A stretch of 64,000 nucleotides of DNA from Luteibacter aegosomaticola (lineage in GTDB: Bacteria; Pseudomonadota; Gammaproteobacteria; Xanthomonadales; Rhodanobacteraceae), in the NCBI RefSeq assembly GCF_023078475.1, contig NZ_CP095741.1, positions 1,550,001 to 1,614,000 of the forward strand, read 5' to 3'. Shown here piece after piece: positions 57,254 through 64,000 of the stretch. Every line of letters begins with the position of its first letter. Position 1 is the first letter of the stretch. The translations under genes were made by a program, and so were the position numbers. Under the pieces are notes generated by a model, which was not told the origin of the DNA, searched no databases, and worked only from the letters and a program-made list of their open reading frames with translations.

Positions 57254-59637
57254 TGAAGCACAATGCGCTCGCCGCTGGTTTCGCCCTCGCTGCCATCGGT
57301 GCCGTCGCCTGGGCCTGTGGCCCGGACTTCCCGACCCAGTTGCTCGACGATCGCGCAGGCACGCTGCAGGCGGCGCCGCAGAACACCTTCACCTTCGAGG
57401 CGCAGCACCTGCTGCCTGCCGCCGATGCGCTTGAAGCCGTCGAGACGCCGCGCTGGGGCGATGCACCGCAACGTGCCGACTTGCCGCCCGATCAGACGGC
57501 GAAGGTGAAAGGGCTGATGGGCTCGGCGACAGGCAGCGCGGCCTATGCCGCTGGGGAAGGCCTGCCGGAGGATGTGCGCCGCTACGTGGCGGGTGCGGTC
57601 GATTACAACCGGGCGACGGGCGCATGTGCACCGGCGCCGGCGGCCGATTCGGACGATGCGTCGGACAACGTGCCTGAGCGGCCGGCATGCACGGATTTCG
57701 ACGCCGCGGCGCTGGATGCCGCGCAGGCCAGCTTCGAACAAGTCCTGGCGCTGCCCGCGGAGCAGTCGAAGGCCCGTGGCGCGTGGGCGGCCTACATGCT
57801 GGGCGAGGTCAGCGCGCTCCGCGCAGAGCGTGCAGCGGGAACGCAGGCATTTGCCGCAGCCCGCGACGCTGCTGCTAAAGCCTTCCAGCAAACGCGTGCC
57901 CGCGTGCTTGCAGGTGCATCCGACGCGCAGGGCCTCGGCGTGGCGAGCTTCGGCGAAGAAGCCCGTCTCAGCCTGTTCGCCGGCAAGACCTTCTGCGGGT
58001 GGGCCGAGTTCACCCGCAACGATGACTGCGCGAGCGACGTGGCGCCTGCCGACCTGAAGCACGCCATTGCGCTGTACGCCGCGCAGGCCGGACACGGCTC
58101 GGGGCAGGCAGTCGATTCGCTCGAAGCGATCGCCGGTGCGGTGCTGGCTAACGACGGCCAGGCTGCGGCGCTCATCGATGGCCCCGTTTCGCAGCGCATG
58201 CTCGTGGCGTACGCGCTCGCCCGCGTGGCGCCGCAGACCAGCGATGGCAAGCCGCTGCCCGCGCTCACGCAGCTGGTCGATGCGGTGCTCGCGAACGGAG
58301 CGGACAAAGTCGCCTCCGCCGACCGCCTCGCCTCGCTCGCCTACGAACTCGGTCGCTACGACGACGCGGAAAAGCTGCTGGCGAAAGCCGACGGTCCACT
58401 GGCCAGCTGGGTGCGCGCCAAGCTCGCCCTGCGTAAAGGCGATGCCGCTGCGGCTGCCACAGCGTATGCCGAGGCCGCGAAAGCCTTCCCCAAGGCGGAT
58501 GATCCCAAGGCCACGCTGGAAGCGGGCAACGTGCACCTGCTGATGGGCGAGCGCGGCGTGCTTGCCCTCTCGCGTGGCGACTACGTGGAAGCGATGACGC
58601 GTCTGTACGAAGCCGCCAAATCCGTGGGCGGCGATGGCAACACCTACGACGAAATGAGCAGCTCGGGTACGGGCTACGGCAACGATGCCGCGTATGTCGC
58701 CGAGCGCGTCCTCACGGCCGATGAGCTAAAGACGTTTGTCGACGCACACGCACCCGCGTATTCCCCGGCGCCGGCCCCGAAGACCAAGGACGAGCAAACG
58801 TCGTACGGGTCGGATAGCGTGGACGATCACCTGCGCTACCTGCTGGCGCGCCGACTCATGCGCGAGGGCCGCTACGACGAGGCCTATGCGTATTTCCCCT
58901 CGGCCGGTGACAAGCGCTTCGGCGATGTGGATCTTCCCGCCCAGGCGAAGGCCTATGCCGCCGCCGTGCACGACGGCGACAGTGCCTGGACCGATATCGG
59001 CAAGGCGGAAGCGCGCTACGCGGCGGCGAAGATCGCGCGTGAGAACGGCATGGAGATCCTGGGTTACGAACAGGGGCCGGATTACCTCGACAACGGCGGC
59101 TACTTCCAGGGCGGCAGTGGCCAGTCGGCGGAATCGCTGAAGGGGCCTGAGGTCACGGACGGCGAACGCCAGCGTTTCAAGGACAGTGCCTCGCAGCCGG
59201 ATCGCCGCCTGCACTATCGCTACATCGCCGCTGACCGGGCCGTCGCGGCCGCCGACATGCTGCCCCCACGGTCCCAGGCGTTCGCGGCCACGCTATGCCA
59301 GGCCACCCACTGGATGCTGGAGGGCCCGCCCGATTACAACGAAGCCGGCGATGGCGAAGAGGGCAAGCCACTCAACGAGCGCCAGCGCCGGGTGAACGCG
59401 TACTACGCCCGCTACGTGAAGAAAGGCCCATACGTGGAATGGGCCTCGGATTTCGGCTGGAGCTGCGAGGAGCCGGACTTCGCCCGGGCCCGGGCGCTCA
59501 AGCGGGCCCAGCAGGTGGCGGCCGTGAAGCGCTTCGTCCGCCACTGGCTGCCGCTGGAGGCTGGCGTGGCCGTACTGGCCGTCGCGGGGCTGGGCTGGGC
59601 GGTCGTGCGGCGCCGTCGCCGCCGGATTGCGCCATAA
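57250..59637 (+). CDS. Large membrane-anchored helical-repeat protein, partner of DUF3142 protein
   Basis: 795 residues starting with MMKHN and a hydrophobic signal ([21 protein letters not shown]). The body is alanine-rich helical repeats resembling TPR/Sel1-like units (for example [43 protein letters not shown]). A C-terminal transmembrane helix ([14 protein letters not shown], about 772-786) is followed by a basic tail, so it would be anchored to the inner membrane with a large periplasmic region. I do not recognise a named family. It probably acts with the DUF3142 lipoprotein; function unknown. No terminator precedes queA. Confidence 0.72.
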   Translation: MMKHNALAAGFALAAIGAVAWACGPDFPTQLLDDRAGTLQAAPQNTFTFEAQHLLPAADALEAVETPRWGDAPQRADLPPDQTAKVKGLMGSATGSAAYAAGEGLPEDVRRYVAGAVDYNRATGACAPAPAADSDDASDNVPERPACTDFDAAALDAAQASFEQVLALPAEQSKARGAWAAYMLGEVSALRAERAAGTQAFAAARDAAAKAFQQTRARVLAGASDAQGLGVASFGEEARLSLFAGKTFCGWAEFTRNDDCASDVAPADLKHAIALYAAQAGHGSGQAVDSLEAIAGAVLANDGQAAALIDGPVSQRMLVAYALARVAPQTSDGKPLPALTQLVDAVLANGADKVASADRLASLAYELGRYDDAEKLLAKADGPLASWVRAKLALRKGDAAAAATAYAEAAKAFPKADDPKATLEAGNVHLLMGERGVLALSRGDYVEAMTRLYEAAKSVGGDGNTYDEMSSSGTGYGNDAAYVAERVLTADELKTFVDAHAPAYSPAPAPKTKDEQTSYGSDSVDDHLRYLLARRLMREGRYDEAYAYFPSAGDKRFGDVDLPAQAKAYAAAVHDGDSAWTDIGKAEARYAAAKIARENGMEILGYEQGPDYLDNGGYFQGGSGQSAESLKGPEVTDGERQRFKDSASQPDRRLHYRYIAADRAVAAADMLPPRSQAFAATLCQATHWMLEGPPDYNEAGDGEEGKPLNERQRRVNAYYARYVKKGPYVEWASDFGWSCEEPDFARARALKRAQQVAAVKRFVRHWLPLEAGVAVLAVAGLGWAVVRRRRRRIAP

Positions 59638-59671
59638 TCCCAGGCCCCTCCTGGTTTCACCGGCCCCCTAC

Positions 59672-60706
59672 GTGAAGAAATCCGATTTCGACTTCGATCT
59701 CCCGCCCGACCTGATCGCCCAGGCGCCGCTCGAGCGCCGCTCGGGCAGCCGCCTGCTGGTGGTGGACGTGGCCGCCCGGTCCAAGTCGAACCGGAAGTTC
59801 TACGACCTCCCGGATCTCATCCAGCCGGGCGACCTGCTGGTGTTCAACGACACCCGCGTGTTGCCCGCGCGCCTCTACGGCCGCAAGGACAGTGGTGGCG
59901 CGGTCGAGATCCTGATCGAACGGGTCACGGGTGCCCATGAAGCCCGGGCCCAGCTCGGCGTGAGCAAGAAGCCGAAGGAAGGCGGCATCATCGAACTCGC
60001 CGATGGCACCCGCATCACGGTGATGGGCCGCGATGGCGAGTTCTTCAACCTGCGCTTCGAGATCGATGAACCGCTGGAGCGGCTGCTCGGTCGCCTCGGC
60101 GAAATGCCGCTGCCGCCATACATCGAACGCAGCGCCGACGACTCCGACATGGAGCGCTACCAGACCGTGTTCGCCCGCGAGCCCGGTGCCGTCGCCGCAC
60201 CGACCGCCGGCCTGCACTTCGACGAAGCGCTGCTGGAAAAGCTGCGTGCGAAGGGCGTGGACTTTGGTTACGTCACCTTGCACGTCGGCGCGGGTACGTT
60301 CCAGCCGATGCGCGCGGAGAACGTGCAGGACCATGTCATGCACCGCGAGTGGTTGAACGTCGGCGCTGAGCTCGTCGAAAAGATCCGCAACACGCGTGCA
60401 AGCGGCGGCCGCGTCATCGCCGTGGGCACCACGGTCGTACGCGCGCTGGAAAGCGCCACCGTCGAAGGCGTGCTGCGCCCGTTCGCCGGTGAAACCCAGA
60501 TCTTCATCTTCCCCGGCTACAAGATCACCAGCATCGATGCGCTGGTCACCAACTTCCACCTGCCGCAGTCGACCCTGCTCATGCTGGTCTCGGCACTCGC
60601 CGGCAAGGAAGCGATCCTGGACGCCTACCGCTACGCCGTCCTCCAGCGCTACCGCTTCTTCAGCTACGGCGACGCCATGCTGATCCTGCCCCCACCCCAC
60701 GCATAA
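59672..60706 (+). CDS. queA: S-adenosylmethionine:tRNA ribosyltransferase-isomerase
   Basis: 344 residues with a GTG start, giving [17 protein letters not shown]. It transfers and isomerises ribose from SAM to make epoxyqueuosine in tRNA. Landmarks: [98 protein letters not shown] and [12 protein letters not shown]. It is not followed by tgt in this window, unlike the usual order; a REP array comes next. Confidence 0.96.
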   Translation: MKKSDFDFDLPPDLIAQAPLERRSGSRLLVVDVAARSKSNRKFYDLPDLIQPGDLLVFNDTRVLPARLYGRKDSGGAVEILIERVTGAHEARAQLGVSKKPKEGGIIELADGTRITVMGRDGEFFNLRFEIDEPLERLLGRLGEMPLPPYIERSADDSDMERYQTVFAREPGAVAAPTAGLHFDEALLEKLRAKGVDFGYVTLHVGAGTFQPMRAENVQDHVMHREWLNVGAELVEKIRNTRASGGRVIAVGTTVVRALESATVEGVLRPFAGETQIFIFPGYKITSIDALVTNFHLPQSTLLMLVSALAGKEAILDAYRYAVLQRYRFFSYGDAMLILPPPHA

Positions 60707-60714
60707 CCGCCGCT

Positions 60715-60967
60715 GTAGGAGCCCACCCTGTGGGCGACGCCGTTCGCGATAACGCGACAGGGCCTGCGGCGGTGAGGCGAAAGATGTCGCCCACAGGGTG
60801 GGCTCCTACAACGGAGCGCCGTTCGCGATAACGCGACAGGGCCTGTGGCGGTGAGGCGAAAGATGTCGCCCACAGGGTGGGCTCCTACAACGGCGCGCCG
60901 TTCGCGATAACGCGACAGGGCCTGTGGCGGTGAGGCGAAAGAGGTCGCCCACAGGGTGGGCTCCTAC
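60715..60967. repeat. REP array E (one direct and three inverted elements)
   Basis: A direct element begins at 60715; inverted elements end at 60809, 60888 and 60967, an exact 79-bp period. The array starts 8 bases after queA and ends inside the stop codon of iclR. Confidence 0.93.
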
Positions 60968-61731
60968 AGTGGCGCGCCGTGGGAGAGGTCGCGGCTAATG
61001 TCTTCGGCGGCGGCGCGGAGCAGGGCGGCGGTGGCTTTGACGTCGGCCTTGGCGCCGCGGCGTTCGATGAACGGCACGGTCAGCGCGCAGACGGCGTGGT
61101 TGCCTTCGATGATCGGAGCGGAGAGATCGGTGACGCCGTCGACGACTTCGCTGGGAATGGTCGCGAGGCCTGCCGCACGGATCTCCTTGATCGTCGTCTC
61201 CAGCCGCCCGCGCTTGAGGCCCGGCTCGTGTTCCAGCATCAGGCGGAACCAGCGCTCGCGGGTTTCGTCGGTCTGCCAGGCGAGGAGCACGTAGCCGGAA
61301 GCCGAATGCGAGATGGGGCGGCGGTGGCCCACGCGGACGACCAGGCCCGTTTCACCAGGCGGGTCCACGCGGGCGATGACGACGATCTGTTCCTGAGAAG
61401 GCACCACGAGGTGGCACGACTGGTCGATGTCGTCGGCCAGCCGGTGCATCACGGGCATGGCCACTTCCACCAGGTTCTTCACCGGTGGCTGTTCCATGCC
61501 CAGGCGGAACAGGCGCGGCGTGAGCGAGTACGAGCCTTCGCCATCGGGGCGCGCGATGTAATCACGCTCCTCCAGCACCTGGAGCATGCGGAAGATTTCA
61601 CCGCGGGAACGGCCGACGCCGTCGGAGATCTCGGCAATGGACAAGGGCTGCGTAGCCTTGGCCAGCAGTTCGAGGATATCGAGGCCCTTGTCGAGGGCGG
61701 GGGCGCGATACTTCGGCGACTCAGAGGGCAT
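60964..61731 (-). CDS. IclR-family transcriptional regulator of the sugar locus
   Basis: 255 residues from the ATG with ACGGA upstream (a GTG seven codons earlier is the alternative). N-terminal winged HTH (about 14-75; LDILELLAKATQPLSIAEISDGVGRSRGEIFRMLQVLEERDYI) and C-terminal GAF-like effector domain (about 85-250; HRRPISHSASGYVLLAWQ). Divergent from the fucP operon, so probably its regulator responding to a fucose or rhamnose intermediate. Its TAG stop lies in the GTAG foot of REP array E. Confidence 0.87.
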   Translation of the reverse strand: MPSESPKYRAPALDKGLDILELLAKATQPLSIAEISDGVGRSRGEIFRMLQVLEERDYIARPDGEGSYSLTPRLFRLGMEQPPVKNLVEVAMPVMHRLADDIDQSCHLVVPSQEQIVVIARVDPPGETGLVVRVGHRRPISHSASGYVLLAWQTDETRERWFRLMLEHEPGLKRGRLETTIKEIRAAGLATIPSEVVDGVTDLSAPIIEGNHAVCALTVPFIERRGAKADVKATAALLRAAAEDISRDLSHGAPL

Positions 61732-61817
61732 GGCGTTCCGTGGCGTGACCAAGACGTTGCGGCGTCAGTCTAGCCTGCTGTTCAGGGGAGACATATGGGG
61801 CGCCGCATGCTACTTAT

Positions 61818-61863
61818 GCTGCAACGCAGCTTGTTATGCAGGTGAACTATCGGTTCATATTTG
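61818..61863. promoter_or_regulatory. Candidate operator/promoter between iclR and fucP
   Basis: An inverted repeat TGAACTATCGGTTCA (61843-61857) overlaps a possible fucP promoter (TTGTTA at 61831-61836, 17-bp spacer, TTCATA at 61854-61859). A second palindrome GCTGCAACGCAGC lies at 61818-61830. Either could bind the IclR regulator. Confidence 0.45.
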
Positions 61864-61901
61864 CACAAGTGGGGCCAGGGTCACGCGAGGGGTGGTAGAG
61901 C

Positions 61902-63197
61902 ATGCAGCAACACACGCCGTTCAAGGTGCCGGATACGCGAGCCCTGGCCAAAGCGCCGTTGTTCCCGCTGGTACTGATCGTCAGCCTCTTCTTCCTTTGG
62001 GGCGGGGCTAACAACCTCAACGACGTGCTGGTCGCGCAATTCAAGAAGGCCTTCACCCTGTCGGATTTCCAGGCAGGCCTGGTGCAGAGCGCCTTCTACC
62101 TCGGCTATTTCTTCGTAGCCATTCCTGCGGGCGCCTTCATGCGCCGCTTCGGCTATAAAGCGGCCGTGGTATTCGGCCTCGGCCTGTATGGCGCGGGCGC
62201 CTTGCTGTTCTGGCCCGCCGCCGCGACGGCCACGTATGCCACGTTCCTCGTCGGCCTGTTCGTGATCGCCGCCGGGCTCGCGTTCCTCGAAACCTCGGCG
62301 AACCCGTATGTCACGCTGCTTGGCCCGCGTGAATCGGCGGCGTCGCGATTGAATCTCGCCCAGGCGTTCAACCCGCTGGGCTCGATTACCGGCGTCTTGA
62401 TCGGCCAGCATTTCATCTTCACCGGCGTGGAACGCACCCCGGCGGAACTGGCGGCGATGGATCAGGCCGCGCGGACGGCTTACGTACACAGTGAAGCCGC
62501 GGCGGTGCAGATGCCGTACCTGTTCATCGGCCTGGGCGTGCTCGCCTGGGCCGTGATCATCGCGGTGACACGTTTCCCCACGGTCTCCGTGGCGGAGGAG
62601 GGCGCGACCGTCGAACATGGCGTCCTGGGGCGCCTGCTGCGCGAATGGCGTTTCATGTCGGCCGTGGTGGCGCAGTTCTTCTACGTGGGCGCGCAAGTGG
62701 CCGTCTTCAGCTACATGATCCGCTACGCGCAGGCGACGATGCCGGGCACGCCGGACAAGGTCGCGGCCAACTACATCACGGCGGGGCTGCTCGCCTTCAT
62801 GGCCGGGCGTTTCGCGGGCGCGGCGATCATGAAGTACCTGCGGCCGGCGCATGTGCTCGCTACCTTCTCGATCATCAACGTGGCGCTCGCCGCCTTCGCG
62901 GCCTTTGTGCCCGGGCATCTCGGCATTGATGCGCTGGTGGCTTCGAGCTTCTTCATGTCGATCATGTACCCCACCATCTTCGCCCTGGGTGTCGAAGGCC
63001 GTGGCGATACCGAACGCAAGTTCGGCGCCTCGCTGCTGGTGATGGCGATCGTGGGCGGGGCGGTCGTCACCGCGGCGATGGGCGCGACCTCGGACCACCT
63101 GGGCATCGCGCTGGCGATGCTGGTGCCGATGGTGTGCTTCCTCGCCATCTTCCTGTTCGCCTGGAGCCGCGTGCGCTCCGTGGGAGCCCCCGCATGA
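61902..63197 (+). CDS. fucP: Major facilitator L-fucose:H+ symporter
   Basis: 431 residues, twelve transmembrane helices, FucP subfamily of MFS. LWGGANNLNDVLVAQFKKAF contains Asp41, equivalent to E. coli Asp46, and LAFLETSANPYVTLLGP contains Glu130, equivalent to Glu135; both are needed for proton-coupled fucose transport. First gene of the sugar operon, preceded by the candidate operator and overlapping the mutarotase gene by 4 bases. Some relatives carry glucose or galactose, so fucose is the most likely, not the only, substrate. Confidence 0.9.
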   Translation: MQQHTPFKVPDTRALAKAPLFPLVLIVSLFFLWGGANNLNDVLVAQFKKAFTLSDFQAGLVQSAFYLGYFFVAIPAGAFMRRFGYKAAVVFGLGLYGAGALLFWPAAATATYATFLVGLFVIAAGLAFLETSANPYVTLLGPRESAASRLNLAQAFNPLGSITGVLIGQHFIFTGVERTPAELAAMDQAARTAYVHSEAAAVQMPYLFIGLGVLAWAVIIAVTRFPTVSVAEEGATVEHGVLGRLLREWRFMSAVVAQFFYVGAQVAVFSYMIRYAQATMPGTPDKVAANYITAGLLAFMAGRFAGAAIMKYLRPAHVLATFSIINVALAAFAAFVPGHLGIDALVASSFFMSIMYPTIFALGVEGRGDTERKFGASLLVMAIVGGAVVTAAMGATSDHLGIALAMLVPMVCFLAIFLFAWSRVRSVGAPA

Positions 63198-63544
63198 CCT
63201 GGCAGTGCCTCGCTCTGGACCTGCGCGACGACGCCGCGCTGATCGCCGAATACGAGCGCTGGCACCGTGCCGAGTTCGTCTGGCCCGAAGTGGTCGCGTC
63301 GATTCGTGCCGCCGGCATTCTCGACATGCAGATCTTCCGCACCGGCAACCGGCTGGTGATGTTGATGCGCGTCGGGCCTGGGTTCGATGCAGAAGCCAAG
63401 GCGGCCGCCGATGCCGCCAGCGAGCGGGTGCAGGCGTGGGAGGCGTTGATGTCGACGTTCCAGCAGCCGTTGCCGTGGGCGGCGGAAGGGCAGAAGTGGG
63501 TGCCGATGGTGCGGATTTTTGATTTGGCGGGGTGTGTGGGTTAA
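63194..63544 (+). CDS. L-rhamnose/L-fucose mutarotase (RhaM/DUF718-like)
   Basis: 116 residues with the RhaM-type ferredoxin-like fold: ALDLRDDAALIAEYERWHRAEFVWPEV (candidate catalytic His24), then MQIFRTGNRLVMLMRVG and AWEALMSTFQQ. Interconverts sugar anomers after uptake. Its start overlaps the fucP stop (ATGA), so transport and anomerisation are coupled. The FucP neighbour suggests fucose as substrate. Confidence 0.85.
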   Translation: MTWQCLALDLRDDAALIAEYERWHRAEFVWPEVVASIRAAGILDMQIFRTGNRLVMLMRVGPGFDAEAKAAADAASERVQAWEALMSTFQQPLPWAAEGQKWVPMVRIFDLAGCVG

Positions 63545-63577
63545 GAGCCGGTAGGCCTGCGCGTCGGTACGAACGGC

Positions 63578-63600
63578 GTCGCGCGCAAGCGCGCTCCTAC
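63578..63600. repeat. REP-like palindrome, GCGCGC type, with GTAG foot
   Basis: GTCGCGCGCAAGCGCGCTCC...TAC (63578-63600, inverted orientation). Same outer bases (GTAGGAGC ... GCGAC) as the main REP but a different central hairpin. Confidence 0.75.
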
Positions 63601-63608
63601 AAGAGCGA

Positions 63609-64000
63609 TCACTGCCGCCAGAGAATGTCGGAACTCACCCGCGTCGCATCCAGCGCCCCCGTCAGCGCCATGCTCGTGCTCAGTTCTTTGCGGATCAGCT
63701 CGATCGCTTGCGTCACACCGCCTTCGCCATTCGCGCCGAGGCCGTAAAGGAATGCCTTGCCGATCAGCCCGGCACGCGCACCCAGTGCCAACGCCTTCAG
63801 CAGATCCTGTCCGCTCGTGATGCCGCTATCGAGCAGCACTTCAGTACCACCCGCCACGGCATCCACGATCGAAGGCAACACATCGATCGCCGCCGGTGCA
63901 CCGTCGAGCTGCCGCCCGCCATGGTTCGATACCACGATGGCGTCGACGCCATGCTGCACGGCCAGCTTCGCATCCTCCGCATCGAGGATGCCCTTGATGA
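63609..64000 (-). CDS. FMN-dependent alpha-hydroxy-acid oxidase, L-lactate dehydrogenase-like (5' part outside window)
   Basis: About 130 C-terminal residues are visible; the gene starts beyond 64000. IKGILDAEDAKLAVQHGVDAIVVSNHGGRQLDGAP carries the catalytic His and the Lys/Arg flavin-binding signature of the LldD/glycolate-oxidase family, and LLDSGITSGQDLLKALALGARAGLIGKAFLYGL is the phosphate-binding end. It would oxidise L-lactate to pyruvate, which fits a fucose pathway whose last steps yield L-lactate and pyruvate. Convergent with the fucP-mutarotase genes. Confidence 0.88.
   Translation of the reverse strand, partial: IKGILDAEDAKLAVQHGVDAIVVSNHGGRQLDGAPAAIDVLPSIVDAVAGGTEVLLDSGITSGQDLLKALALGARAGLIGKAFLYGLGANGEGGVTQAIELIRKELSTSMALTGALDATRVSSDILWRQ

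Overview
This window looks like chromosomal DNA of a high-GC gammaproteobacterium. The family Rhodanobacteraceae (Luteibacter/Dyella-like) is the best guess, from adjacent large TonB-dependent receptors, a recC-recB-recD order, a complete thrS-infC-rpmI-rplT-pheS-pheT-ihfA-merR-tRNA-Pro block, a Xanthomonas-type fucose locus and GTAG-type REP repeats. The taxon is an inference; no rRNA is present. I see no prophage, insertion sequence, CRISPR array or toxin-antitoxin locus.

Layout. 0-6.2 kb: two TonB-dependent receptors (the first cut by the window edge), each with a strong terminator. 6.3-11.2 kb: nucleotide hydrolase ppnN, small proteins, the alkyl-base glycosylase mpg, a secreted serine hydrolase, tRNA-Asn and a lone FimT-like pseudopilin. 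11.3-24.3 kb: DNA repair (uvrB, recC-recB-recD) with tRNA-Val, an S4/pseudouridine-synthase-like protein lacking the catalytic Asp, and a HemJ-like membrane protein. 24.3-32 kb: the translation/IHF block, with a promoter, a Thr-rich leader ORF and an attenuator-like hairpin before thrS and an AUC start codon on infC. 32-45 kb: secreted and metabolic genes (penicillin V acylase family, EF-hand protein, DRE-TIM-like protein overlapping a PAS-GGDEF cyclase, S1 protease, GH78 rhamnosidase, serA divergent from a D-2-hydroxyglutarate-dehydrogenase-like gene, proline iminopeptidase).

45-51 kb: an extracellular nuclease, upp, psiF and an unusual class III aminotransferase, separated by arrays of a GTAG-type REP palindrome. 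51.4-59.6 kb: a tightly coupled operon (ABC ATPase, permease, two paralogous histidine kinases, one response regulator), followed by a translationally coupled pair of unknown function (DUF3142-like lipoprotein and an 800-residue membrane-anchored helical-repeat protein). 59.7-64 kb: queA, another REP array, and a fucose/rhamnose-type sugar locus (IclR regulator, FucP permease, mutarotase, FMN-dependent hydroxy-acid oxidase).

No single locus is clearly a new defence or mobile system. The best leads are the thrS leader, the REP arrays (one supplies a stop codon to a gene), the DUF3142/helical-repeat pair, the DRE-TIM/GGDEF pair and the two-kinase ABC operon.
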